From assembly GCA_027031325.1 (NCBI GenBank), contig JALVRI010000331.1, forward strand, positions 1 through 14,333: DNA of 14,333 nt, in the 5' to 3' direction. Of the stretch, positions 6,784 through 14,256 are shown piece after piece. This stretch comes from Desulfobacteraceae bacterium (GTDB lineage Bacteria > Desulfobacterota > Desulfobacteria > Desulfobacterales > Desulfosarcinaceae). A program made the position numbers and the translations under genes. Every line of letters starts with the position of its first letter. Position 1 is the stretch's first letter. The notes beneath the pieces were generated by a model. The model did no database searches. It saw only the letters and a program-made list of their open reading frames with translations, and was not told where the DNA came from.

Positions 6784-8112
6784 ATGATGATAGAAACCAC
6801 CGACATGACCATCGATACCCTGGGCGAGGCCAAGATACCTTCCCCCTTGCTGAAAGAAGACCGGGGAGCCATCAAACAACCCTTTGTCAGCGACGACCGG
6901 CGCGTCCTGATCCACATCGAGGCCGAGACAGTCCGGGAACAGGTCAGCCAGGGTAAGCCTCTGCCGACCTTCGAGCTGGCCGGGCCGCGTGAAAAGATCT
7001 ATTTCGATCCCAGCAAGCTCAGGTGCGCCGTGGTTACCTGCGGCGGCTTGTGCCCGGGGTTGAATGACATCATCCGCTCCATCGTGCTGGAGCTCTACTA
7101 CCACTACGGGGTCCGGAACATATACGGAATCCGTTACGGCCTTCAGGGCTTCATCCCGAGCTACGGCCATCCGGTGATCGACCTTACCCCGGACAAGGTC
7201 ACCAACATTCTCGACATGGGCGGATCGATCCTGGGTTCTTCCAGGGGGCCACAGGACATGGATGAAATCGTGGACAGCCTCGAAAGGATGAACATAGGTA
7301 TCCTCTTCATGATCGGTGGTGACGGCACCCTGATGGCCGCCTGCAAGATCGCCGATACCATCCAGCGCCGCAGGCTGAAAATCAGCGTTGTGGGAATTCC
7401 CAAAACCATCGACAATGATATTCACCTGGTTTCACGGTCATTCGGGTTCGACACGGCGGTCGATGTGGCCACCAGGGCCATAATCGGCGCCCATAACGAA
7501 GCCCAGGGATATCCAAACGGTGTCGGCCTGATCAAGCTGATGGGCCGCCACTCCGGCTTTATCGCCGCAACTGCTTCCCTTGCCCAGCAGGACGTCAATT
7601 TCGTCCTGATCCCCGAGGTCGATTTCGACCTAGAAGGACCCAAGGGCTTTCTGGCGGCCCTCGAAAACCGCCTGGCCGACCGCGGCCATGCAGTCATCGT
7701 GGTCGCCGAGGGTGCCGGCCAGAAATTCTTCGGTAATAATGAGACGGAAAAGGATGCTTCGGGGAACGTCAAGCTTAAAGACATCGGCCTGTTTCTCAAA
7801 CAGGCCATCGGTGATTATTTCAAGGCCAGGAAAATCGAAATCAATCTCAAGTACATCGATCCCAGCTACATGATCCGCAGCCTGCCGGCCAATGCCAACG
7901 ACAGCGTTTTTTGCGGATTCCTCGGCCGGGACGCGGTCCATGCAGGCCTTGCCGGCAAGACCAAGCTACTGATAGGCCGCTGGAACAACCACTTCGTCCA
8001 TATTCCCATGGAGGCTTCGGCCGGCAAGCGGAAACAGGTATCGCCCCAGGGCAAGCTGTGGTCGGCGGTCCTGGAAGCCACCGGCCAGGGTTCTTTAAAA
8101 AACGATAATTGA
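6784..8112 (+). CDS. 6-phosphofructokinase, probably ATP-dependent, of the PPi-PFK-related lineage
   Basis: Cytoplasmic glycolytic enzyme phosphorylating fructose-6-phosphate at C1. It has 442 residues, longer than the 320-residue E. coli PfkA because of an N-terminal extension of about 75 residues, as in plant and trypanosomatid enzymes. Motifs in order: CGGLCPGLN (86-94), GGDGT (178-182), PKTIDND (206-212) with catalytic D210, MGRHSG (253-258) and YIDPSYMIRS (357-366). The donor-determining residues are mixed: G181 matches ATP enzymes while K207 matches PPi enzymes. This G/K pair is known from plant and trypanosome PFKs, which use ATP. AGGAAGG at 6771-6777 precedes ATG 6784; ATG 6787 is an equally possible start. 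It follows kdsD by 45 bp and converges on waaA with 44 bp between them. Confidence 0.92.
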   Translation: MMIETTDMTIDTLGEAKIPSPLLKEDRGAIKQPFVSDDRRVLIHIEAETVREQVSQGKPLPTFELAGPREKIYFDPSKLRCAVVTCGGLCPGLNDIIRSIVLELYYHYGVRNIYGIRYGLQGFIPSYGHPVIDLTPDKVTNILDMGGSILGSSRGPQDMDEIVDSLERMNIGILFMIGGDGTLMAACKIADTIQRRRLKISVVGIPKTIDNDIHLVSRSFGFDTAVDVATRAIIGAHNEAQGYPNGVGLIKLMGRHSGFIAATASLAQQDVNFVLIPEVDFDLEGPKGFLAALENRLADRGHAVIVVAEGAGQKFFGNNETEKDASGNVKLKDIGLFLKQAIGDYFKARKIEINLKYIDPSYMIRSLPANANDSVFCGFLGRDAVHAGLAGKTKLLIGRWNNHFVHIPMEASAGKRKQVSPQGKLWSAVLEATGQGSLKNDN

Positions 8113-8156
8113 TCCCGGCCGAGCGCTCCCCCTCGCCTCAAACCCGCCGGCCAATT

Positions 8157-9467
8157 TCAGCCGCCGGCCTGCTCCCAGAGCAGCCTGACAGCCTCGGCGT
8201 GGCGGTGAACCGCTCCGTTGTGATCTTTGAGGGCCTTGCGGGCGGCCTCGCCCAGCTTGCAGGCCAAAGCCGGTTCGGCAAGTATGCGTCTTGCCGCCCG
8301 GGCCAAATCCGAAGCCGAATAGACGGTCCGGCCGGCACCACAGCTTTCCAGCATGCTCCGGGCCTCACTGAAATCGTCCATGTGGGGGCCATAGATCACC
8401 GGCTTGCCCCAAGCCGCCGGTTCCAGAATGTTCTGTCCTCCCAGAGGAACCAGGGACCCGCCGCAAAAAACGACCGTGGCCAAGCTATAGATTCGAAAGA
8501 GGTCGCCGACGGTATCGACCACGACGACCTCGGCCCGCCGCGGCCGCCCACCTGCAAGTTCGCTGTGAAACTGGCAGGCAAGCCCTTTTTCCGCAACCCA
8601 GCGGGCCACCAGGGACGCCCTTTCAACGTGGCGGGGGGCCAGGATCAGCAGGAAGGGACCAAATGCATGGCGCAGGTCCATGTAAGCCTCGAGCACGAGC
8701 CGTTCTTCACCTTGCCGGGTGCTGCCGGCGACCAGGACCGGCTCGCCTGGTCGCAGCCCATAGATCCGCCTGGTTTCCAGGGCCTGTCCCTCTGAGTCGC
8801 TTTCCAGGCGCAGGTCGAATTTGGCATTACCGTTAACCCGGATCTTGTGCCGGGGGGCACCTATCGATTCTATTCTACGGGCATCCTCGTCCGAGATCAT
8901 GCTGAACAGGTCGACGTTCTCCAACACCCGCCGCATCAGCGAGCCCAATTTGCGGTAACGGCCCACGCTGCGCACCGAAAGGCGCCCGTTAACAACCGCC
9001 ACCTTGGCGCCGAACCTGTGTGCTTCGGCCAGCAGGTTCGGCCACAACTCGGTTTCGAGACACACAAGCAGATGGGGCCTCAACGCCTCCAGCACCCTGC
9101 GCAGAGCCGGAATCACATCCAGCGGGGCGTAAAAGCAGCCCACTTCGGGGGGCAAGCGTTTGCGGGCCACCTGCTGGCCCTGGCGGGTGGCTGTTGACAC
9201 AACCGGCAAGCAGCCCGGAAGGCACTGCCGTAGGGCCGAGACGAGCATTTCGGCCACGGTTGCCTCTCCAACCGACACCGCATGGACCCATATCCGCGGT
9301 CTTCCACCGGTTTTCGCGCCGGATTGCAGGTCAATTCCAAAGCCAAGGCGCTGGTCTATGAAGGGCCTCAAATCCTTCCGCGTCCAGCGGGCGACCAGGG
9401 CCGGGGGCAAGACAGAGGCATAGAGACCGGTTATCAATAAATTGTATGCCAGGTATGGTAAGTTCAT
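8157..9467 (-). CDS. waaA: Kdo transferase (3-deoxy-D-manno-octulosonic acid transferase)
   Basis: Inner-membrane-associated glycosyltransferase adding Kdo from CMP-Kdo to lipid IVA. It has 436 residues, the usual length. An N-terminal hydrophobic anchor (about 3-25) is followed by a GT-B fold. Landmarks are WVHAVSVGEA with catalytic base E68, ETELWPNLL (138-146), VNGRLSVRS (159-167), and the C-terminal nucleotide-sugar motif GGQNILEPA (343-351). How many Kdo units it adds (one, two or more) cannot be read from sequence. ATG 9467 overlaps the stop of the upstream lipoprotein gene by 4 bp (ATGA). There is no strong Shine-Dalgarno, so translation probably depends on coupling to the upstream gene. 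A 6-bp GCCGGC/GCCGGC stem spans its stop codon (8146-8168), too weak to call a terminator. Confidence 0.95.
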   Translation of the reverse strand: MNLPYLAYNLLITGLYASVLPPALVARWTRKDLRPFIDQRLGFGIDLQSGAKTGGRPRIWVHAVSVGEATVAEMLVSALRQCLPGCLPVVSTATRQGQQVARKRLPPEVGCFYAPLDVIPALRRVLEALRPHLLVCLETELWPNLLAEAHRFGAKVAVVNGRLSVRSVGRYRKLGSLMRRVLENVDLFSMISDEDARRIESIGAPRHKIRVNGNAKFDLRLESDSEGQALETRRIYGLRPGEPVLVAGSTRQGEERLVLEAYMDLRHAFGPFLLILAPRHVERASLVARWVAEKGLACQFHSELAGGRPRRAEVVVVDTVGDLFRIYSLATVVFCGGSLVPLGGQNILEPAAWGKPVIYGPHMDDFSEARSMLESCGAGRTVYSASDLARAARRILAEPALACKLGEAARKALKDHNGAVHRHAEAVRLLWEQAGG

Positions 9468-11542
9468 GGATGGCTGAGTTCGACGAACCGCTTGCCCTTT
9501 ATGCGCAAAAGATAGAGCGGCTTGACGGCCTCACCACCGGCATCGAAGGTGGTCGGCCCGGTAACCGCCTGATCATCGTAGACAGCTGCCAGCTTCCGCT
9601 GGACCTGGAAACGCAATTTAAGGGCCGGGTCGGCGAGCAACCGCAATACCATGGCGGCCGTGTCATAGGCAAAGGCTTCGATCACCCCCGGCCGGTGGCC
9701 ATAGACAGAGACGAAACGCTGCACGAACTGTTTGACCGGCGGGTAGGTGCTGCCGGCGAAAAACCCGTCCACCACGACCGCATTACGGGCGTATTTGCCG
9801 GCCAGCCTGATCAGGTTTTGGGTGTGCCACAAATTGGTTCCCAGCAGGAAAACGTCTTTGACGTCGTAGTATGCCAACTGGGGCAAAATCATGCCGGCGG
9901 CCTTGGCCGAATCGGGCACGAAAAGGGCCTCGAAGTCCACCTGGGGAACCTTTTGATCCCGCTCGGACCTTTTCTCCCCCCGGCCTAGGGTTTCATCCCA
10001 GTAAAGGCCGGTCCAGAGGCTAGCCGGATCAGCAACCAGGGCATCCAGGGGGCCTTGGGTCCGCCCGCTATCAAGCGGCAGCCGGGTTGGTTTCAGCACC
10101 CTGACCAGCGGCGGCCTTTTCAAATCCTCGGGAACGGGATAATAGGTACCGGTCAACCTGGCTATTGGTTCTGCGAAGTCGGTCTGCTCCGGCTGGTAAG
10201 ACTCGGCCCCCACGATCCGCCCGCCGCTTGCGATGGCCTGGCCCCAGAAAAGTTCCATGAACGTCCTGCCGTAATTGTCATCCGGGTAAAGGACGGCAAA
10301 GTGCTTCAGGTGCAGCTTTTCAACCGCGTAGTTCACCAGGGCCTTGACCTGCATGGCAGGGGTCATGAAATTGCGGAACACATACCGGCCGGTGTCGGTC
10401 ACCCCGGCCTTCTGGGTCAGGGTGACGATGGGTACCTGGAGCTGCTGAGCCATGGCGGCAGCTGCATCGGCCGTGAAAGCAGGCCCGATGATGGCACCGA
10501 CTTTCTGCTCAACAAGCTTCTCGACAGCCTCGACGGCACGGCCGGGGTCTCCCCCGGTGTCTTTTATCAGCAACCGGAAAGGATGCATTCCCAGTTGGCG
10601 CGTAACCTGATCCAGGGCAAGCTCGATGCCTTCCAGGGCCTTTTGGCCGTATACCCGGTAAGGGCCGCTCAAGGGCAGGAGGCATCCGAGGGTCGACGGT
10701 TCGAAAGCGAAACGCTCTTCAATTTCGGCTGCCATGATCTTAACGTTAGCGGTCAGGGCATGGTCCGGGTAGAGGTTGCGAAACTTTTTCAGCACCTCGA
10801 GGGCTTCGTCGTAGAGCTTTTCATCCATCAAGGCCTGGGCCAGCCGGTAAATCAGGCGGCTGCGGGAAAAAGAATCCCTGAAGTCATCCAGCAGCATTTC
10901 GGCTTCCGATCTGCTCAGCCGGGAAATGGCCGCTTCCAGCTCACTTTCGATTTTGTCCTTTTCGGTCACTTCAGGCGCCAACCAGAGCTTGTGATAGTAA
11001 TAAGCGGCATCGGCCGGATCTCCAATGGCCGAATAGGCCCTGGCCAAAAGAGACCACAACTGCAGAAGTGACTTACGGCTGACCGTCTTGTCCAGCATGC
11101 GGCTGGCACCGTCGATTACATCGGCGTAATTCTCCTGCTCCATCAACAAAGAAAGCTTCTCCAGCCTTACCTGTTCCGCCATGGGACTGTGCCCGAATTG
11201 TTGTTCAAACCGCTTGTAGGTTTCAAGGGCCAGGTCCCGCCGTCCCTGCCGCCGGTAGATGGAGGCCATGCGCCGCAAGGCCCAGGGAGCATATTTCCCA
11301 TCCGGCTTGTCAGCCAGGTAATTCTGGTAGGCCGTAAGGGCGGCTTCCAGATTGTCCTGTTCAAACAGGTTTTCGGCTTGCGCAAAAAGGGGATCGCTTT
11401 CCATGGCCGAGGGCCTTGCCGGCGAGGGATGCTTTCGGGCCGTAGGCGCGCAGCCGAACAACATCCCCACTAGGATAAGAACCAGGATCGGAATAATTTC
11501 TTTTACGGGCTTCGATCCGGGTGCAAGCTTGGATGGTATCAC
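9464..11542 (-). CDS. LpoA-like lipoprotein: TPR domain plus periplasmic-binding-fold domain
   Basis: Predicted outer-membrane lipoprotein of 692 residues. The signal sequence has a hydrophobic stretch followed by lipobox LFGC; C31 would be lipidated, and Ala at +2 fits export to the outer membrane. Residues about 45-270 form TPR-like helical repeats (YQNYLADKPDGKYAPWALRR and similar). Residues about 284-692 form a type I periplasmic-binding fold (LGCLLPLSGPYRVYGQKALEG, AIIGPAFTADAA). This TPR-plus-SBP design matches LpoA (678 residues in E. coli), which activates the peptidoglycan synthase PBP1A; that role here is inferred. An amino-acid ABC-binding function is less likely given the lipid anchor, TPRs and absence of transporter genes. 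I start at GTG 11542 because GGAG sits 6 nt before it and the result is a clean signal peptide; the longer frame to ATG 11599 lacks these. Stop overlaps waaA by 4 bp. Confidence 0.85.
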   Translation of the reverse strand: MIPSKLAPGSKPVKEIIPILVLILVGMLFGCAPTARKHPSPARPSAMESDPLFAQAENLFEQDNLEAALTAYQNYLADKPDGKYAPWALRRMASIYRRQGRRDLALETYKRFEQQFGHSPMAEQVRLEKLSLLMEQENYADVIDGASRMLDKTVSRKSLLQLWSLLARAYSAIGDPADAAYYYHKLWLAPEVTEKDKIESELEAAISRLSRSEAEMLLDDFRDSFSRSRLIYRLAQALMDEKLYDEALEVLKKFRNLYPDHALTANVKIMAAEIEERFAFEPSTLGCLLPLSGPYRVYGQKALEGIELALDQVTRQLGMHPFRLLIKDTGGDPGRAVEAVEKLVEQKVGAIIGPAFTADAAAAMAQQLQVPIVTLTQKAGVTDTGRYVFRNFMTPAMQVKALVNYAVEKLHLKHFAVLYPDDNYGRTFMELFWGQAIASGGRIVGAESYQPEQTDFAEPIARLTGTYYPVPEDLKRPPLVRVLKPTRLPLDSGRTQGPLDALVADPASLWTGLYWDETLGRGEKRSERDQKVPQVDFEALFVPDSAKAAGMILPQLAYYDVKDVFLLGTNLWHTQNLIRLAGKYARNAVVVDGFFAGSTYPPVKQFVQRFVSVYGHRPGVIEAFAYDTAAMVLRLLADPALKLRFQVQRKLAAVYDDQAVTGPTTFDAGGEAVKPLYLLRIKGKRFVELSHP

Positions 11543-11590
11543 GACATTCTCCCAGAAAAACAACTGCAAGGGTGCGTCCAGGCGCGGCCA

Positions 11591-11618
11591 ATGGTACAAT
11601 AATATGGCTGATTGTCAA
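11591..11618 (-). promoter_or_regulatory. Probable sigma70 promoter of the lipoprotein-waaA operon
   Basis: Minus-strand TTGACA (11618-11613), 16-nt spacer, TACCAT (11596-11591). Predicted transcription start is near 11584, about 42 nt before the GTG start at 11542. This supports the choice of the shorter start, because ATG 11599 would lie upstream of the transcription start. Confidence 0.6.
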
Positions 11619-11752
11619 TTCAATAATGCCCGCACCTTTACCGGTACCAAATTGATCAGGCCGGCCGGAAGGAGATCGGCGGCCACCTGCCGGTACCACC
11701 GGGCAACTTCCAGAGCCCCTTCTTCAACCCCGGCGGACAAAAGGACGGTCAC
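11615..11752 (-). CDS. Possible tiny ORF or remnant upstream of the lipoprotein gene
   Basis: A 45-codon frame from GTG 11752, running VTVLLSAGVEEGALEVARWY and ending ALLN. It has codon use like its neighbours, and its TGA lies within the -35 of the next promoter. It can be read upstream for eight more codons before TAG TAA, with TTG as another possible start. No convincing Shine-Dalgarno exists and I recognise no family. It may be a leader peptide, a gene remnant or chance. Confidence 0.2.
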   Translation of the reverse strand: MTVLLSAGVEEGALEVARWYRQVAADLLPAGLINLVPVKVRALLN

Positions 11753-11821
11753 CTTCTTGACAGGCAACAGAGCCAGACCTTACTATGGAAGGAGCTGCAT
11801 TTTGGGGCAGCAGGGCATTGA

Positions 11822-11970
11822 CCCGGATTTCGCACTTCAAATGCCTGATGATTTATCACCGATTAAACTGCACCTTGCCGGTGAAGGCACGGCCGGGAAC
11901 TAACACGTGCCAACTATGTAATAATTCAATTTAATTGCTTATTATAGGCATTTGAAGTACATAATCCGGG
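11822..11970. repeat. 25-bp near-perfect inverted repeat pair enclosing 99 bp
   Basis: Left arm 11822-11846 reads CCCGGATT, four variable bases, ACTTCAAATGCCT. The right arm 11946-11970 is its reverse complement (AGGCATTTGAAGT, four bases, AATCCGGG). The 8-bp and 13-bp blocks match perfectly. It could be paired regulator sites, a miniature transposable element, or a long RNA hairpin. The right arm starts directly after the -10-like TATTAT. Confidence 0.7.
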
Positions 11971-12081
11971 CTGATCTTAATCCCGGAAAGATTGAAAGCA
12001 AGTCCATAATCTTTGCAAAACACCGGACCCGCTCCTGCCCGCCGGAGCCCGGGCCATTCGAAAAAGCGAGGAATACCAACC

Positions 12082-12645
12082 ATGATTCGTTTGCTCCTGG
12101 TAGTAGCTCTTGTGTTTGGATCTGCCGGCTTTGCCCGCGGAGAATTCTACAAGTACGTCGATGAAAACGGCAACACCATCTATACGGACGATCTGAGCCG
12201 GGTACCGCCCGAACAGCGCTCCACGGCCAAAGTTTATTCCACCGCAAAGGAAGCCGACACACAGCCCGGGCAAAATCCTGACCGGGCAACCCCTCAAACC
12301 GAAGCCGCCAAACCGGCCCAAGTTGAAAATGAATCACCGGCACCGCAAACAGGCGGACAAAAACTCCAGGCTGAAAGGCAACAACTTGCCGAACGCGAAA
12401 AGAAATTGAAGGAGGAATACGCAGCCCTGGAAGAAGAACGCAAGCAGCTGATGCAACAACGCCTGAAGGCCAAGACTAAACCTCAGATCCAGGAACTCAA
12501 CGCCAGGATCGATGCTTACAACGCCAGGCTGAAAGAATATGAAGCCCGGCAGAAAACTTTTTCCGAAGACGTCAAGACTTTCAACGCCAAGCTGAAGGCC
12601 ATGATTGAAGCTCAACGCAAGGCGAAACAGAAACCCAAGCAATGA
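12082..12645 (+). CDS. Exported DUF4124-domain protein with C-terminal coiled coil
   Basis: A 187-residue protein with an N-terminal signal peptide (hydrophobic residues 3-16, likely cut around 18-20), so probably periplasmic. Residues 21-45 carry the DUF4124 pattern (FYKYVDENGNTIYTDDLSRVP), a short beta-rich motif of unknown function common in exported proteobacterial proteins. Residues 55-92 are Pro/Gln/Ala-rich and probably disordered. Residues 93-182 are a Glu/Lys/Gln-rich helix predicted as coiled coil. ATG 12082 has GAGGAA (12068-12073) 8 nt upstream and gives an intact signal peptide; the frame can be read further upstream (to 12013) but that extension lacks such a site. It is probably transcribed alone or with the aldolase 124 bp downstream. 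The partner and role are unknown; a structural or scaffolding role in the envelope is a guess. Confidence 0.85.
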   Translation: MIRLLLVVALVFGSAGFARGEFYKYVDENGNTIYTDDLSRVPPEQRSTAKVYSTAKEADTQPGQNPDRATPQTEAAKPAQVENESPAPQTGGQKLQAERQQLAEREKKLKEEYAALEEERKQLMQQRLKAKTKPQIQELNARIDAYNARLKEYEARQKTFSEDVKTFNAKLKAMIEAQRKAKQKPKQ

Positions 12646-12646
12646 T

Positions 12647-12677
12647 GCGGCCTGAAACAGCCATTTCCCAAGGCCGC
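12647..12677 (+). other. Hairpin directly after the DUF4124 stop
   Basis: Perfect 7-bp stem GCGGCCT/AGGCCGC with a 17-nt loop, beginning one base after the TGA. No T-run follows, so I do not call it an intrinsic terminator. It could stabilise the mRNA 3' end or be weakly terminating. Confidence 0.35.
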
Positions 12678-12759
12678 CCCAAAGGGCTAGACTTGCGCCT
12701 GGAGCGGCCGGGGACCGGCTGATTGTAAAACCAATATTACCTTCAAAACACAAGTGGAT

Positions 12760-12766
12760 GGAGGAG
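12760..12766 (+). promoter_or_regulatory. Ribosome binding site that decides the aldolase start
   Basis: GGAGGAG lies 3-5 nt before ATG 12770. The upstream in-frame ATG 12758 overlaps this site and is therefore rejected as the start. Confidence 0.75.
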
Positions 12767-12769
12767 AAA

Positions 12770-14065
12770 ATGACCTCGACAGATAAGATCAACCAATCAG
12801 ACTTTGAAAGGGCCCTGAAAGTAGGCCGTCCGCCGAACATTCAAAAGCTGTTTCCCAATTCCAAGGCCCTGCTGGTAAGCGGTAAATACATCGACCTGGC
12901 CATGACGGCCAAGGGCAAGGCCGTCAGCATAGCGGCCAACGGTCGCAACAGCTTTGTAATCCGCGGGGTTTTGAGGGCCGCCCAGAAGGCCAATTCGGCC
13001 CTGATAATCGAAATCGCCCGCTCAGAAGGCGGCACCGAAGCCTACTGCGCGGTCAACTTCTGGAACCTGGCCCGGATAGTTGACGCCATGTGCAACGAGA
13101 TGGGCATCAGGATACCGGTTGCCATCCATGCCGATCACTACGGAATAAAAAAACCTGAGGATATCCCCATTGCCAGGGAAGAAATACCGACTCTCTTCGA
13201 AGCCGGCGTAACCTCGATTGCCATAGATGCTTCCCATCTTCCGGACGACGAAAATCTGCTGGCAAGCTTGGAGTTGCACCCAATGGTTCCGGAGTGGGCC
13301 GGGTACGAAACAGAAGTAGGAGAAATCAAGGGCAAAGAGGGACTTTCAACGGTCGAAGAGGCCTTGTTCCTGATCCGGGGCCTCAATGCCCACGGAATAT
13401 TTCCCAACTGGATCGCCCTCAACAACGGAACAACCCACGGCATCCAAGACAGTTCGGCCGGCATCCAGGTCGATCTGACGGCCCAAATCCATCAAGCCCT
13501 GGAACCTTACAAGGTTTCCGGTGCCCAGCATGGCACTTCCGGAAACAGTACCGAAAGGTTGCGCCAGATAGTCCGGCAAACACGTACCACCAAAGCCAAC
13601 GTGGCCACCGCCCTGCAGATGATTTCCTGGGGGGTGGAGGTCAATGACTACGGCAATGCCATCCTGGACGACAGCGGCCGGTTTCTGAAAGTCAAGGGAC
13701 AGGGAGTAAGGGAATCGGTCTGGCAGCAAATGCTGGATTATGCCGCCGAACACGGTCTTAAGGGCGGCAATTTCAAGAAGCTCAACCTTCCCTTTGAAAA
13801 CAAGCTCCTGGCACAACCCCAGGTTGTACGGGAAAGGATGGCCCAGCGGGTCGAAGATTTCGTATACTCCCTGCTGACAGACGTCTTCAATGCCCAGGAC
13901 TCGGCACCCCTTGCCATCGAGGCGATTTGCGAAAAAGGCTCTTTCGATCCCGGGCCGAAGGCAGAACGGATAGAAGACCCAAGCCGGTGGACTCCTGACA
14001 AAATCAGGCAAAAGGCTGCCGCCATCGTATCCAACAAGGGACCTGAGGGAGATTTCGACGATTAA
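12770..14065 (+). CDS. fba: Class II (zinc) fructose-bisphosphate aldolase, long variant
   Basis: Cytoplasmic metal-dependent aldolase cleaving fructose-1,6-bisphosphate to DHAP and glyceraldehyde-3-phosphate, the step after phosphofructokinase. It has 431 residues, longer than E. coli FbaA (359). Visible landmarks are HADH (120-123) with the catalytic Asp D122 and zinc ligand H123, ETEVGE (180-185) with a probable Glu ligand E182, GTTHG with H223, and GAQHGTSGNS with H254. These match the Zn set of class II aldolases in order and spacing style. Extra length lies in the N-terminus and the C-terminal 150 residues. A related ketose-bisphosphate or tagatose-bisphosphate aldolase specificity cannot be excluded, but a phosphofructokinase gene 4.7 kb away supports glycolysis/gluconeogenesis. 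The start is set by GGAGGAG. The stop TAA overlaps the end of a palindromic repeat. Confidence 0.88.
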   Translation: MTSTDKINQSDFERALKVGRPPNIQKLFPNSKALLVSGKYIDLAMTAKGKAVSIAANGRNSFVIRGVLRAAQKANSALIIEIARSEGGTEAYCAVNFWNLARIVDAMCNEMGIRIPVAIHADHYGIKKPEDIPIAREEIPTLFEAGVTSIAIDASHLPDDENLLASLELHPMVPEWAGYETEVGEIKGKEGLSTVEEALFLIRGLNAHGIFPNWIALNNGTTHGIQDSSAGIQVDLTAQIHQALEPYKVSGAQHGTSGNSTERLRQIVRQTRTTKANVATALQMISWGVEVNDYGNAILDDSGRFLKVKGQGVRESVWQQMLDYAAEHGLKGGNFKKLNLPFENKLLAQPQVVRERMAQRVEDFVYSLLTDVFNAQDSAPLAIEAICEKGSFDPGPKAERIEDPSRWTPDKIRQKAAAIVSNKGPEGDFDD

Positions 14066-14207
14066 CAGGATGTTAAAAAACGTCATGAGCGCAGGCCAGA
14101 CAAGGCAAAATCCGACGAAAAAGCGCAGTTTATTGGTAATAAATGAGCATTTTGAGGAGGATTTTAACGCCGTATGGCCAAGCGTAATAGTTTTTCAACA
14201 GCCTGTT
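14064..14207. repeat. MITE-like palindromic intergenic repeat
   Basis: Terminal inverted repeats of 18 bp, AACAGGATGTTAAAAAAC at 14064-14081 and its reverse complement at 14190-14207, with 16 of 18 matching. The interior is also an imperfect palindrome centred near 14135: TTTATT/AATAAA, AAAATCC/GGATTTT and GGCCA/TGGCC blocks sit at matching distances. It has no coding capacity. GAT occurs just outside both ends (14060-14062, 14208-14210) and could be a 3-bp target duplication. It resembles elements I associate with Desulfobacterota genomes, but copy number cannot be seen here. Confidence 0.75.
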
Positions 14208-14256
14208 GATATGGCTGCAGCCTGTCAACAAGGCAGCAAAAATCCCTGCCCCTTGT
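14205..14256. other. Two further inverted repeats after the MITE-like element
   Basis: GTTGA/TCAAC arms flank the perfect palindrome GGCTGCAGCC (14205-14229). Next to it ACAAGG-CAG and CTG-CC-CCTTGT form a second stem (14228-14256). No T-run follows closely, although six T occur at 14272-14277. This may contain the aldolase transcript end. The remaining bases to 14333 show nothing I can assign. Confidence 0.35.

Larger units (their letters stand above)
11543..12081. other. 540-bp intergenic region without a confident gene
   Basis: Lies between the divergent lipoprotein and DUF4124 genes. It holds the minus-strand promoter (11618-11591), the doubtful small ORF, and an inverted-repeat pair (11822-11970). 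AT-rich sequence at 11915-11945 includes TATTAT (11940-11945), a possible -10 for the plus-strand gene without a recognisable -35. A 50-codon plus-strand frame (11784-11936) runs through the inverted repeat and looks spurious. Confidence 0.6.

Noticed and set aside
10055..11071. 338-codon plus-strand open frame opposite the lipoprotein gene
   Set aside because: Antisense shadow of the TPR/SBP coding sequence with no initiation signals or recognisable motif.
11784..11936. 50-codon plus-strand frame crossing the inverted repeat
   Set aside because: No ribosome site at proper distance, odd Cys/Arg-rich composition, and half of it is the inverted-repeat structure.
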